Shown: one piece after another, positions 40,054-49,765 of the stretch
How the letters are laid out: every line of letters starts with the position of its first letter
How positions within the stretch are numbered: the stretch's first letter is position 1
Assembly (NCBI RefSeq): GCF_011038845.1
Contig: NZ_JAAKDW010000010.1
Location: 62,001 to 126,000, forward strand
Origin: Enterococcus sp. ZJ1622
Lineage (GTDB): Bacteria > Bacillota > Bacilli > Lactobacillales > Enterococcaceae
Reading direction: 5' to 3'
DNA length: 64,000 nucleotides
Translations under genes and position numbers: made by a program
The notes under the pieces: model-generated
What the model was told of the DNA's origin: nothing
What the model saw: only the letters and a program-made list of their open reading frames with translations
Database searches by the model: none

Positions 40054-40761
40054 TTAAAACACCAATGTTTCCAAGGTAGGTGAACTTATATTACTATGAA
40101 TGTGTCCATCCTTTAAAACAATTGCTCTTGAAGATTGACTGGCTAATTCCAAATCATGAGTAACCATAACAATTGTCTTCCCTTTGCTTACTAATTCTTT
40201 CAATACTTCCATAATAAGGACACGTGAGTGAGTATCCAATGCACTAGTAGGCTCATCTAAAAATAATATATCTGGATCCGCTAATATTGTGCGACCAATT
40301 GCAACCTTTTGTTGTTCACCACCTGAAAGAGCGTCAATAGGCTGGTGTAAATCCGCTTTTAATTCCAATCGTTCCGCCAGAGAATAAACATTTTCCTTTT
40401 TTATTTTGTGACCATTTAAAGTTCCTGGAAGTACCATATTATCATAAGCGGACAATGAAGGAATCAGTTGAAAATCTTGAAAAATAAAGCCAATTTTTTT
40501 GCGGCGAAACTTTGCTAATTTCGCTGCACTCCATCCATAAGGTGATTTGCCATCGATTAACACCTCTCCATCTGTAGGAGGTAATAAGCTAGAAATACAA
40601 TAAAGCAACGTCGTTTTCCCTGAACCAGAAGGTCCTACAATTGACACAAACTCTTGTTGCTCTACATCAAAAGAAATATCAGCAAGCACTTGTAAAAGAT
40701 TTCCTTTAGCAAGCGCTATTTCTTTTTTTAATTCTGTTATTGAAATAACTATCTGTCTCAT
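40054..40761 (-). CDS. ABC transporter ATP-binding protein (MacB/LolD type)
   Basis: 235 residues from ATG 40761 (GGAGG at 9-base spacing). Walker A GPSGSGKTTLL, Q-loop FIFQDFQLIPSLSAYDNMVLPG, signature LSGGEQQKVAIGRTI and Walker B DILFLDEPTSALD. The YDNMVLP stretch is typical of ATPases that pair with FtsX-type permeases such as antimicrobial-peptide efflux or immunity systems. Its partner is most likely the permease at 42810. Confidence 0.92.
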   Translation of the reverse strand: MRQIVISITELKKEIALAKGNLLQVLADISFDVEQQEFVSIVGPSGSGKTTLLYCISSLLPPTDGEVLIDGKSPYGWSAAKLAKFRRKKIGFIFQDFQLIPSLSAYDNMVLPGTLNGHKIKKENVYSLAERLELKADLHQPIDALSGGEQQKVAIGRTILADPDILFLDEPTSALDTHSRVLIMEVLKELVSKGKTIVMVTHDLELASQSSRAIVLKDGHIHSNISSPTLETLVF

Positions 40762-40800
40762 CAAAATTAACCTCCATAAAATTTAATAATACTAAACCTA

Positions 40801-42707
40801 CTAACTGATAACGGAATATAAAAACTCAACTAGAATTTTTGTCAAAGCTTTAATGTCTCCTTGAGGCAATCCCCCATGACTAGCTTTTGGGTTAATCTCT
40901 AAATGTGAAGAGACCCCTAACGCTTGAAGTTTTTGTAGCCAAATTTTCACATCTTCATTTGAAATTTGCTTATCATTTTCTCCGCAAACCACAAATAAAT
41001 TTGTCTTTGATCCTTTGGCTTTTTTCATATTTTGCATTGGTGAATACGAATGAATATATTTTCGTACTTTTAAATCAGTAGAAGGATCTCCCCATTCTGC
41101 TACTTCCATATGCGATAAATAATCACGTTTATATAGCATAGTATTATAAGGATCAACAAATGGCGAAGCTAGTAACATAGATTTAAACAAATTCGGTTCT
41201 TCATTCAGACTAGCTCCAGCAACTATTCCTCCAGCACTAGAAGAAATTAAAGACAATCTGTCAGAAGCCACTATTCCCTCGTCAATTAAATAGTGAGAAC
41301 AGTCCAAAAAATCGTAAATTGAGTTCCACTTATTCAAAGTTCTCCCCATATGATGCCATTTCTCGCCTAAATATCCGCCCCCTCTAACATGAGCAATGCA
41401 ATAAACAAAACCAATTTCTATCATCGCTATCATCATGGGATCAAGATTTCCTTTTTGTTCTCTCGAGCCATATGATCCGTAGACATAAATGATACCAGGC
41501 TGTTTTCTGGGTAATTGTTTCGAGTCTCCCTTCCAATATATTGTTAACGGTATTTTCATCCCATCAACAACAGATCTTACATAGAAAATTTTGCTATGAA
41601 ACTTTTTTACGTTAAGATTGGGTATATTTTGGTTGCTTTTAACCAAAACTAATCTCTCGGAAAGGTTAGGATTGTAGGAATATAACATATTAGATACACA
41701 ATCGTCTTCACAAAATAGGTATGTCAAGTTCTCATCATTAGTATTTTGACAAAGGTGAACTTCACCTTGTAACGGAATGCTGAAAGTATCATCGATAAAA
41801 TCAACCTTAGTGTTTACTAAATTTTCAATGGATATTATTCCAGAATTCAATTTATTTTCATTAAAGTAACGAAGGAAAATATAGGTATGATTCGCTTCAA
41901 CAGTAAGAACACTTATATTTTTTTTTGTAGGAATAATTTGATATTTTTTATCATTGCAATTATAGAGAATTAATTTGTGATTCACCGATTTCTCTTTCCT
42001 ACATATAAATAATATGTAGTCTGTTGAATACTTTGTAAATCCTATAACATGAGCAATTTGCTCGCTTTTTTTGGGCCAAATAACTTGGATAGGATTTTTT
42101 CTTCAGATGAAAAAAGTAAGTATTCTACGTTATTTTTAAACAAAGATCGATTTGATAAAGATGTTTTAATTAGTTTTAATTGATGTGTACTCCTGCTTTC
42201 GCAATAGCAGACTTTCTCTTTCAATTGTTCGAAATTCTTTTCTAAAATTTTATTTGGTCGTCCGTCTTCGGTATGACCTATAAAAACAATACGGTCTGTG
42301 TGTAACTCAAACACAGGAAAATGATCAAGACTGGTTAGAACTGTAGTCATTACTTTTTCTGAATTCAACTCCATTACTTCAATTATATAATTACTACCAG
42401 AAATAGAAATCATCGTTCGAAATAAGTGCACTGGATCAAGAATTACTTTTAGTACCTGTTTATTAGGATATAAGCGAACATCGAAAAGTAGCTTAGATTT
42501 TTTTAAATAAATTCTTTCGGACTCTGTTATAATTAGCTCTTTATTTGCATCATTCAGTTGTACACTAATGCTTCCAGAGTGCGGTAATTTCCAATTTTCA
42601 AAGCTGTAAATGTAATCATTGATTTGGACCTTATGATTATAAACTTTTTTATAATCAAGTAAGCAAGATTGAATAGTCGATGCAAATTTTTTTTTATTGT
42701 AAATCAT
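40801..42707 (-). pseudogene. prolyl oligopeptidase family (S9) protein in two frames, joined by a -1 shift at seven A
   Basis: The first frame (42707-42042, 221 codons) is propeller-like and ends shortly after FGPKK. In the -1 frame the reading continues SEQIAHVIGFTKYSTDYILF.. without a stop into the second frame (41985-40801), so the whole is one protein of about 635 residues. The C-terminal alpha/beta hydrolase has IIYVYGSYGS, AHVRGGGYLGEKWH, SSSAGG (nucleophile, with Ser replacing the usual two Gly), GENDKQIS (Asp) and ASHGG (His). Either phase-variable or mutational loss, or programmed -1 frameshifting. May cleave a peptide handled by the neighbouring transporters. Confidence 0.8.
42066..42072 (-). 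other. A7 slippery/homopolymer site in the prolyl oligopeptidase gene
   Basis: The zero frame reads CCA AAA AAA GCG. A AAA AAA is a canonical -1 heptamer, and adding one A would also restore the frame. After the shift the frame is open for 421 codons. Confidence 0.75.
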
Positions 42708-42809
42708 TGATATTCACCTACTTTCTTGCTTCCTTCAATCTAGACTAACCACTCTCTTATATTATTGATTTAATTAAAACAATCTGATTCTTTTGGTATA
42801 TTAATAAAT

Positions 42810-44186
42810 CTACTCGACATACTTTTTTAACGTATGGCGCTCAAACCAATAAATTGAAATAAAACATAAACCGAAGATTAGAAAAGCGCCTAACGATAAT
42901 AGGATATTAACCGACCAATTCGCCTTAAAAATATTGCCTCCACCCAGATAGGTCACTCTTAGTAATGGAATCGCAAACAATATTGTTCCAATGAAGGTAA
43001 TTATTATTGAGATGAATGAAACTGTACTGATTTCAATGATTCTCGTTTTAAAAATCCAATTTGGTGTACATCCAGTATAAAAATAATTTTTAGATTCAAC
43101 TTTTGTCTTTATTCTAAAAAGGCAAATTGACACAATTACATTGGCCAAACTAATGAGTATTGGAGCCCCAAATACAAAAATAAGGTTGATGATTAAATCT
43201 GAAATATAAGAACTATCATTTGTACCATCAATCAGTAGTTTAGTGTTGAGAAATAAAGCAATAAAATTCCCAACTAGTAAGGTAATGATGCTGACTGGTC
43301 GAATTAATTTTATTAATTCTTCTATATTGAATTGCATATTGTAAAATGCAGTGCGAACCATCGGATTATTTTTCATTGTCGGGAGGCCAACAATTCTATT
43401 CACTATGCCTCGAAATATGGGACGAATTAAAAAATTCATAGCAATAAGTATAGAAAGCCACAGAAGGAGCAATAAATTCATCGAGTTACTCATACTTCGA
43501 GTATATTCTTTTATTAAAGTTGGATCAGAGACATTTTTGAAATATAAATAAAATGTCGCACCTACGCTTATGAATAGCGCAATTATTCCCAAAAATTTAC
43601 CACTGCTCTTCGTTTTGTTAAATGCTCTATGAGAAGAAAGGCTTCCCTTTCTTTTCTTGTAATTTTTAAGACAATAGCGCATACATGTATATAGAATAAT
43701 TGCTATTTGAATCAGTATCACTATAAAAACAACATTCCATGAGAATTGAAGTGGTAAATGTACAAGAGTTTCTTTGGCAGAACTCGAAGGTAATGTGGTT
43801 AAAAAAAGCTGTGAAGCTTTTAAGGAAAAACAGCTTCCAAAAATCGCTCCAATAATACCGATTAATAACATTTGACCAGTCATTACCAAACTAATTTGAG
43901 CAGGAGAAGCCCCTAAAAGAAGCAATATGTCATTTGTTTCATCAAAAAAATCTATACACTGTTTCATTGCATTGGTAGTCAATAAAAACAACACTACTAT
44001 CCCTATAACAATTGGTAACTGCATAAAAACACCATAATCAACAGAACTGTTAAGATCAGCACTATTTAACCCATTTAATATCACGAGGGCAGTGCTAAAT
44101 ATTAATCCAGAAACAATAAAAATAGGTAATATTGATAGCCAAATCTTCCAGTGCTGTAAAAATTGCTTTTTAATTAACTTAAACAT
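42810..44186 (-). CDS. FtsX-type ABC permease
   Basis: 458 residues with about eight to ten hydrophobic helices in two blocks. The N-terminal QFLQHWKIWLSILPIFIVSGLIFSTAL and the second block (LISLANVIVSICLFRIKTKVESKNYFYTGCTPNWIFKTRII) resemble FtsX/BceB-like halves. GAGGAGG precedes ATG. First gene of the cluster; probably works with the ATPase at 40054 in peptide efflux or self-protection. Strongly AT-rich codon use. Confidence 0.8.
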   Translation of the reverse strand: MFKLIKKQFLQHWKIWLSILPIFIVSGLIFSTALVILNGLNSADLNSSVDYGVFMQLPIVIGIVVLFLLTTNAMKQCIDFFDETNDILLLLGASPAQISLVMTGQMLLIGIIGAIFGSCFSLKASQLFLTTLPSSSAKETLVHLPLQFSWNVVFIVILIQIAIILYTCMRYCLKNYKKRKGSLSSHRAFNKTKSSGKFLGIIALFISVGATFYLYFKNVSDPTLIKEYTRSMSNSMNLLLLLWLSILIAMNFLIRPIFRGIVNRIVGLPTMKNNPMVRTAFYNMQFNIEELIKLIRPVSIITLLVGNFIALFLNTKLLIDGTNDSSYISDLIINLIFVFGAPILISLANVIVSICLFRIKTKVESKNYFYTGCTPNWIFKTRIIEISTVSFISIIITFIGTILFAIPLLRVTYLGGGNIFKANWSVNILLSLGAFLIFGLCFISIYWFERHTLKKYVE

Positions 44187-44360
44187 TTACCTGCAGCCTC
44201 CTCATCTAGTATTTCTAATTTTAAGGTATCATAAGAAAACTGCACTAACAATCAGACCTTAGTCTTATCATTAGAATTAATACTCTTGATATTAAGTATC
44301 AAATTCAAAAAATACCCTTTTTCAATAAAAATATCCTAAGCAGAAATCTATATTTATGGA

Positions 44361-44855
44361 TTGCGTCAAATTTCTAAATACCTTGTTTTTTTATTCATAT
44401 GTACTTTCATAGGTATCATTACCAACAGCTTATTTGAAGTATTTTGCTTCTTAATCTTTTTTATTCCATTACGAAATATGATTGGAGGATTTCATTTAAA
44501 AGGAGAACTTTCTTGCTTCTTATTTTCTATTTTAACCATTGTAATCTATTCGTTACTTCAAACTTGGTTAGAAATGTATTCTCCCCGCTTTCTAGGTATG
44601 TTTATTATAATACTTGCAATCTTACAGTTTGTATTACCTTCAGTGGATCATGCTAATAACCCAATAGATCATACAGGATTTAAGTTGTTTAGATTTTACA
44701 AAATCAAAGTCATTATTATTGAAACGATTCTTAGTTTTGTAGCGATCAACTCAAACTTTTGGATAGTTCCAAGAACAATAATGATAGTTTTATTGTTTAA
44801 CTTCATTTCGAACTTCATTGGGTTACTTCTTAGAAGAAAATCAGTAGCTCGATAA
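44361..44855 (+). pseudogene. AgrB-like peptide-processing membrane protease, 5'-truncated
   Basis: 164 codons from TTG; the frame continues upstream as AEIYIYG after a TAA at 44337, and homologues carry about 25-30 more N-terminal residues. PLRNMIGGFHLKGELSC contains the catalytic His and Cys of AgrB spaced by six residues, and LPSVDHANNPID the conserved loop; six membrane segments. AgrB cleaves an AgrD-like precursor to make a cyclic peptide. No ribosome site and no AgrD gene nearby, so probably a remnant. Divergent from the ABC/peptidase cluster. Confidence 0.7.
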
Positions 44856-45025
44856 ATAAATATTTTTTTCTAATACTATTTATATAGCAATGTTTGAGTT
44901 TTTAATAATTATTTTTTTAAATACTACCTTTGATATTTAAATAGCTTTTGAGACGATTTCAGTCGCTTTTCTCAAATGGTATTTTTTCTTTTTAAATGAC
45001 AAATACAAGATTTGGCTAAAAAAAT

Positions 45026-45070
45026 GGGAGCTAAAGTTTTGTTTAATCTCAAACCTTAGCTCCCGTTTTT
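45026..45070. terminator. terminator between AgrB-like remnant and aldo-keto reductase gene
   Basis: GGGAGCTAAAGTTT and AAACCTTAGCTCCC form a 14-bp stem with one mismatch, with A- and T-rich flanks on both sides. Confidence 0.8.
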
Positions 45071-45142
45071 ATTTCTTTTCAATAGTCCCAGAACATCCAG
45101 CTAATCCCTATTAACCAGTACTCCTAATTTTTTGGTTTTCAA

Positions 45143-45997
45143 TTAGTCTGCTGGGGCAAACGATGAAAAATTCTTTACTTGATCCTCAAAACTCATAGTA
45201 AAATAACGTTCATTCTTATCCAACTTCGCGATTTCTGCCATCTCTTCATTTGACAATTCATAATCAAAAATATCGAAATTACTGCGGATATGATCAGGAT
45301 TTTCTGATTTAGGTAAAACAATGTTTCCTACTTGGAGATGCCATCTTAGGATAACTTGTACAGCAGATTTATGATATTTTTGACCAATAGTCGTAAAGAT
45401 TGGTTCAGTTAATAACTGCATATCTCCATGTCCAAGGGGATACCAAGCTTCAATTTTTGTACCATAATTTTCCATTTGTTGTCGTAATTCATGTTGTGGA
45501 TAGTAAGGATGTGATTCTACTTGAATGACTGCTGGTTTGATTGTAGCAACTTCAAGTAAATGGTCTAAACGCTCACCGTCAAAATTACTAATACCGATTG
45601 ATTTGACCCGTCCATCTGCTACTGCTTTTTCCATATCTTTCCAAGCACCAACATAATCGCCGATTTGTTGATGAAGTAATAATAAATCGATATAATCTGT
45701 ATCTAAACGAACTAGCATCTTATCAATCGCTTCACTGGTGATTCCTTCACCATATTCGCTAGGCCATAGTTTGCTAGTAATCCAAACATCCTCCCGATTT
45801 AGTCCGCTTTCTTTTACTGCTTGACCAACGCCTCGTTCATTTTGGTAAGCATGAGCGGTGTCGATATGTCGATAGCCAGCTTGAAAAGCTTGCAAAACGG
45901 CTTTTTTAGTCGCTTCATCTCCTTTGATCATATAAACACCGAAACCTAATTGAGGAATTTCTAAACCGTTATTCATAGTTAATTTTGATTGTGTCAT
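45143..45997 (-). CDS. aldo/keto reductase
   Basis: 284 residues. LGFGVYMIKGDEATKKAV, GYRHIDTAHAYQNERGVGQAV (catalytic Asp/Tyr), ITSKLWPSEYG with the Lys, LLLLHQQIGDYVGAW (His) and SIGISNFDGERL follow the 2,5-diketo-D-gluconate reductase-like AKR group; C-terminal LPKSENPDHIRSNFDIFDYELS binds NADPH. Last gene of a TetR-associated operon with SDR and MFS genes. Substrate unknown. Confidence 0.93.
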   Translation of the reverse strand: MTQSKLTMNNGLEIPQLGFGVYMIKGDEATKKAVLQAFQAGYRHIDTAHAYQNERGVGQAVKESGLNREDVWITSKLWPSEYGEGITSEAIDKMLVRLDTDYIDLLLLHQQIGDYVGAWKDMEKAVADGRVKSIGISNFDGERLDHLLEVATIKPAVIQVESHPYYPQHELRQQMENYGTKIEAWYPLGHGDMQLLTEPIFTTIGQKYHKSAVQVILRWHLQVGNIVLPKSENPDHIRSNFDIFDYELSNEEMAEIAKLDKNERYFTMSFEDQVKNFSSFAPAD

Positions 45998-46023
45998 GAT
46001 AATCTCTCCCGTTTTGTTATTTT

Positions 46024-46629
46024 TTATTTTTCATTGATTCCTAAACTTTGATGGTTCTGATAATTGGTATCTTCACTCGCCCGTTTTACTAAGTCAGCAA
46101 TGCTTTTACGGGAAACATCATGTCCTCCGAAAGGTTCATCTTTTTTAGTCAATTCATAATTAACAGGACCATTTGTAAACCATCCTGGTCTGATAATTGT
46201 ATAATTTAGTGTAGAAGCTTCAATGATATCGGCTGCTTGTCGAAATCCTTTTAAGATAGGATTATGATACGGATCAGGTGATTCACCTAACCAACTAGGA
46301 ATCTCTTGATAGATTCCCATCGTCGTTAAGAAAATCAGTTTTGGTGCGTTTGGTTGCAAGTCTTCTAGTGCTGCAACGATTGTCCGTCCAAAACCTGCAA
46401 TATCTCCACTCAAAGCCACAAAGACAACGTCCTGCCCTTTTGCCACATTGAAGACGTCCTCTTTGTTCAACGCATTGCCTTTCACAACTACTTCTCGTTG
46501 TGGATCAATATTATTTTCTCGGATATGTCGAGAAAACAATGTCAGTTTAAAATCCGTTTCTTGATACAACGTTTCTCTCACTTGACGTCCGATTGAGCCG
46601 GTAGCCCCAATAATTAAAATATTCTTCAT
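46024..46629 (-). CDS. NAD(P)-binding (atypical SDR, NmrA-like) protein
   Basis: 201 residues from ATG 46629 (AGGAGG). ILIIGATGSIGRQVRETL is the nucleotide site; KGNALNKEDVFNVAKGQDVVFVALSG and LNYTIIRPGWF fit the NAD(P)H-binding extended/atypical SDR family. Probably a reductase or redox sensor. Second in the operon behind the MFS gene. Confidence 0.9.
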   Translation of the reverse strand: MKNILIIGATGSIGRQVRETLYQETDFKLTLFSRHIRENNIDPQREVVVKGNALNKEDVFNVAKGQDVVFVALSGDIAGFGRTIVAALEDLQPNAPKLIFLTTMGIYQEIPSWLGESPDPYHNPILKGFRQAADIIEASTLNYTIIRPGWFTNGPVNYELTKKDEPFGGHDVSRKSIADLVKRASEDTNYQNHQSLGINEK

Positions 46630-46662
46630 GCTTTTTCCTCCTAAGTCTAAAGTCACACTTTG

Positions 46663-48126
46663 TTAACGAAACTGCTTCAATGGTTCTTTACGAATGACAT
46701 TGATAATGATTGCCGCAACAATCAAAAAGAAACCGATTAACATGATACTATGAAGACTCTCAAATAAAATTCTTTGCATCTCTGGAATTAAGTTTTGTGG
46801 TAAATGGCTGGCAGTTTCATGATCGGTTAGTTGATTCATTTGAGAAACAGTAATTTGACCATTTGTTTGTCCAACTAAGTTTGCAATACGTAAGCTCAAT
46901 ACACCTCCGTAAATCGACGCCATGAAGGTCTGACCTAGTGTACGAGATAGCAAACCAAAAGTTGTGGAAACATTGACTAATTCTGCTTTTACACCATCTT
47001 GAATCGAAACTTGCATTGGTGTAAAAGCTAGTCCTACTCCAAAACCTTCAAAGGCACCACTCATCATCAGCCACCAATAAGGACTATCTTGTGTGGCCAT
47101 TACTAGGGAAACTGCAGATAAAAACACACTGATCAGTCCCAATATCACGATTTTCTTGGCTGGAATATTTCGCATCAGATTAGCTGTCAGCCTGGTTCCA
47201 AGTAGTAACAAAATGGAAGACGCAATTTGAGTCATTCCTGCTCTAGTCGCATTGGTTCCTAATACTCCTTGTGCCCACATTGGCGAATAAATACTATAGC
47301 CAATAAAGAAACCGTTCATCAAAAACATGATGACATTTTGTGATTGAATCTTCCAATCACTTAATAGCTTGATAGGAATTAAGGCATCTTCCATACGACT
47401 CTCGACTACAACAAAAACCCCTAAACTAACCAAGCCAAAAATCAGCAAAGTAATAGCTCGGAGATGGCTAACGGCTAATGCATCACCTGCAAAAAGCAGA
47501 AAAATTAAAGCAATTGAAAGAATGCCCGCTCCTAAGTAATCAAATTTTGCTGCTACTTGTTCCTGATTGTCTTCATGATAGGAAAACTGCAACATGATTA
47601 CCGCTAAAATTCCGATTGGTAAGTTAATTAAAAATACCCAGTGCCAAGAAGAATAATCGACAATAAAACCTCCAATTATTGGACCAATGACAGTAGATAA
47701 AGTATATGCAGCTGTAACTCGTGCCAATGCACGAGCACGCCCTGCCATATCTGGATATAATTTTGCATAGATGATAAAAGGAATTGAGACCATCCCTCCA
47801 GCACCGATTCCCATAAATCCTCTAGCGATAATCAAGGTCAACATATTCGTAGCTAACCCACCCACTAATGAACTAAGAATAAAGATCACGGTTGCTACTT
47901 GGAAAATCTGCTTGTTCTCAAAAATATCGGCGATTCTCCCCCAAAGAACAGTACTAACAGCCGTTCCTAATAAGAAAAGCGAGCTAATCCAGCCTACGTA
48001 ACGAATTCCTTGTAAATCACTAACGATCTCTGGCAAGGCTGTATTGACGATGGTCGCATCCAATCCTCCCATAAAGTTTGCTAATAACAACGCGATAGTT
48101 GCTACAATTAAATTTCTTTTACTCAC
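46663..48126 (-). CDS. MFS multidrug efflux transporter (DHA2, 14 helices)
   Basis: 487 residues from GTG 48126, chosen because AGGAGTGG lies 7 bases upstream; the frame opens at 48219 but overlaps the upstream gene. LDATIVNTALPEIVSDL (motif D1), GRIADIFENKQIFQVATVIFILSS (motif A) and GPIIGGFIVDYSSWHWVFLINLP (motif C) identify an EmrB/QacA drug-proton antiporter. Likely controlled by the TetR gene upstream. Confidence 0.92.
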   Translation of the reverse strand: MSKRNLIVATIALLLANFMGGLDATIVNTALPEIVSDLQGIRYVGWISSLFLLGTAVSTVLWGRIADIFENKQIFQVATVIFILSSLVGGLATNMLTLIIARGFMGIGAGGMVSIPFIIYAKLYPDMAGRARALARVTAAYTLSTVIGPIIGGFIVDYSSWHWVFLINLPIGILAVIMLQFSYHEDNQEQVAAKFDYLGAGILSIALIFLLFAGDALAVSHLRAITLLIFGLVSLGVFVVVESRMEDALIPIKLLSDWKIQSQNVIMFLMNGFFIGYSIYSPMWAQGVLGTNATRAGMTQIASSILLLLGTRLTANLMRNIPAKKIVILGLISVFLSAVSLVMATQDSPYWWLMMSGAFEGFGVGLAFTPMQVSIQDGVKAELVNVSTTFGLLSRTLGQTFMASIYGGVLSLRIANLVGQTNGQITVSQMNQLTDHETASHLPQNLIPEMQRILFESLHSIMLIGFFLIVAAIIINVIRKEPLKQFR

Positions 48127-48137
48127 TCTTGCCACTC

Positions 48138-48506
48138 CTAAAATAATTTTGACTGTGATGCTGTAATTTGCCAGTTCCCGGCGATTTTCTCCAATTGTGT
48201 AACAGAACGTAGCGGCCAAGTATTTTGAAAGCCATAAATTCTTGCTTTCAATAGATTTTCCATTGTTACTGTGGCCTTTGTGGAACTGGTCAATTGTACA
48301 GTGACTTTTTTTTCTTCGTTAGCTAAATAATTCATTCTTCCTTGTTTCATTTGGTTTAACCATTCATCTCGAGTTTGCTCCTCACCAGTAATATGAGTGA
48401 AGATTGCTTTTGAGGCAATCAATTCATTTAATTTGGAAAAATCTTTTTGAATGATTGCTTCTATTTGATTACGAGCAACTTGAAGCACTTGTTCTTCTTG
48501 ATTCAT
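48138..48506 (-). CDS. NTF2-like (DUF4440/SnoaL-like) protein
   Basis: 122 residues: N-terminal helix EEQVLQVARNQIEAIIQKDFSKLNELI, ASKAIFTHITGEEQTRDEWLNQMK, and beta strands to NTWPLRSVTQLEKIAGNWQITASQ. The cone-shaped NTF2 fold binds small molecules; no catalytic set can be assigned. GGAGGG before ATG. Seems the first gene of the MFS/SDR/AKR operon. Confidence 0.85.
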   Translation of the reverse strand: MNQEEQVLQVARNQIEAIIQKDFSKLNELIASKAIFTHITGEEQTRDEWLNQMKQGRMNYLANEEKKVTVQLTSSTKATVTMENLLKARIYGFQNTWPLRSVTQLEKIAGNWQITASQSKLF

Positions 48507-48660
48507 TTTGTTCCCTCCATCTATTAAGGAAGTCAGTTCCTTTTGACATTTCCTATTATGAGACAGGAAGTACTTGCAAACAATGGTCAGAAAATCTGCT
48601 TCCGTGACTTATTCCACCTTTTTAAGGAATGAGTGGCAAAAAATTATGGAATAACTATAA

Positions 48661-48698
48661 AAAACGATTTTCTCCCTTTCATGAAAGAAAATCGTTTT
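48661..48698 (-). terminator. terminator of the TetR gene
   Basis: AAAACGATTTTCT and AGAAAATCGTTTT pair perfectly, with T run on the minus-strand side. Confidence 0.85.
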
Positions 48699-48722
48699 AA
48701 AAGAACTAGAAACTGAGTGCTT

Positions 48723-49301
48723 TTATTTATCACCATATAATATCGCATCTGTTCCACTACGAACTAACTTGCAAGTCATTTCAATGACATGTTCAATGGG
48801 TTCAGTTTTGTCATTCGCAACCCATTGTTGATAAATCTGCATTCCTGTGTTCTCAATATACTTTAAGAGAACCTCTCGTTCAAAATCAGTTAGTTTCTTA
48901 AACTCAGGGGAATTATGCCAGGTACTCAGCATGACTTTATCAATCATTTGCTGACGAATTCCTGAATAAACCTGATTCGTGGAAATCTTGTCATAGGCCG
49001 GCCCCATCTTATCTGAGTATTCAAAAAATGCTCGGAGACTTTTTTCCAAGTCACGAGGGTACTCAAAATCTCCAATAAGCTTCAAATAATCCTCACTGTA
49101 GCGGGCTTGTAATTCCGCTAAAAGATCATCTAAAGTGGGGTAATAACGATAAAATGTCTTTTTGTTAATCTCTGCTCGCCGCGCCAATTCTGTTACGGTA
49201 ATATGCTGATAATCTTTTTCTACGATTAAACTTTCAAAAGCTTGATAAATTCCCTTGATCGTTTTTTGAACTCTTAAATCTTCATAGCCCGCTAATTTCA
49301 T
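48723..49301 (-). CDS. TetR/AcrR-family regulator
   Basis: 192 residues from ATG 49301 (AGGTGG upstream). N-terminal HTH: IKGIYQAFESLIVEKDYQHITVTELARRAEINKKTFYRYYPTLDDLLAEL; C-terminal helical ligand domain, related to the TetR_C_7/DhaS-like group by layout. Same strand as the downstream DUF4440-MFS-SDR-AKR genes but separated by its own terminator, so they are likely its target rather than cotranscribed. Confidence 0.92.
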   Translation of the reverse strand: MKLAGYEDLRVQKTIKGIYQAFESLIVEKDYQHITVTELARRAEINKKTFYRYYPTLDDLLAELQARYSEDYLKLIGDFEYPRDLEKSLRAFFEYSDKMGPAYDKISTNQVYSGIRQQMIDKVMLSTWHNSPEFKKLTDFEREVLLKYIENTGMQIYQQWVANDKTEPIEHVIEMTCKLVRSGTDAILYGDK

Positions 49302-49405
49302 CTCAAAAACCACCTAACTCGATTTGATCAAATAATTATTAATCTAAGTATAAGTTATTTTCTAAAATATGAATAGTTAGGAGATATTTAACCCGTTTAT
49401 TTTGA

Positions 49406-49673
49406 ATTGGATTCTATACGGGTATGCGTGTAGGAGAAGCTTGTGGTTTAACATGGGACAATATAGACCTTTTAAGTGGGACAATTACTGTAGAAAAACA
49501 AATGATCAAAAAAGAACAAGAATGGATATATGGAACCCCAAAAACCAAAAGCTCTAATCGAACGATTAGGTCACATCAGAATCTCTATTACAATGGATAC
49601 TTATTCTCATGTTACAAATAAAATGAGAAATGAAACAGTGGATATCATGGAAAATCTAAGAAAAAATTCTTAA
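49406..49673 (+). pseudogene. tyrosine recombinase (integrase) remnant
   Basis: GFYTGMRVGEACGLTWDNI with the catalytic Arg region, then ITVEKQ..WIYGTPKTKSSNRTI. The reading then shifts to ERLGHIRISITMDTYSHVTNKM with the LGH box and nucleophile Tyr, ending ENLRKNS. The N-terminus and the segment with HxxR (about 80 residues) are missing, so it is inactive. Trace of an integrative element that used this site beside lepA; the adjacent 38-49 kb accessory genes may derive from it. Confidence 0.8.
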
Positions 49674-49684
49674 ATTTTTCCACC

Positions 49685-49714
49685 AAAAAAAGCCACCGGT
49701 GGCAATCCGGTGGC
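49685..49714 (-). terminator. terminator of lepA
   Basis: On the minus strand GCCACCGG and CCGGTGGC form a perfect 8-bp stem followed by seven T. Confidence 0.85.
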
Positions 49715-49765
49715 AAATCCATGTAAACATGGTTTATTTTTGGGAAATTTTCAAAAAAAAACTTA

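Noticed and set aside
44187..44280. Short minus-strand frame ending LEILDEEAAGKCLS before the permease start, looking like a peptide leader
   Set aside because: Only about 25 codons from a TTG, overlaps the permease start and its ribosome site, and has no core peptide; most likely coincidence.
44892..44942. 16-codon ORF MFEFLIIIFLNTTFDI after the AgrB-like gene, considered as AgrD
   Set aside because: Too short, no Cys/Ser core or acidic C-terminal tail, no clear ribosome site.
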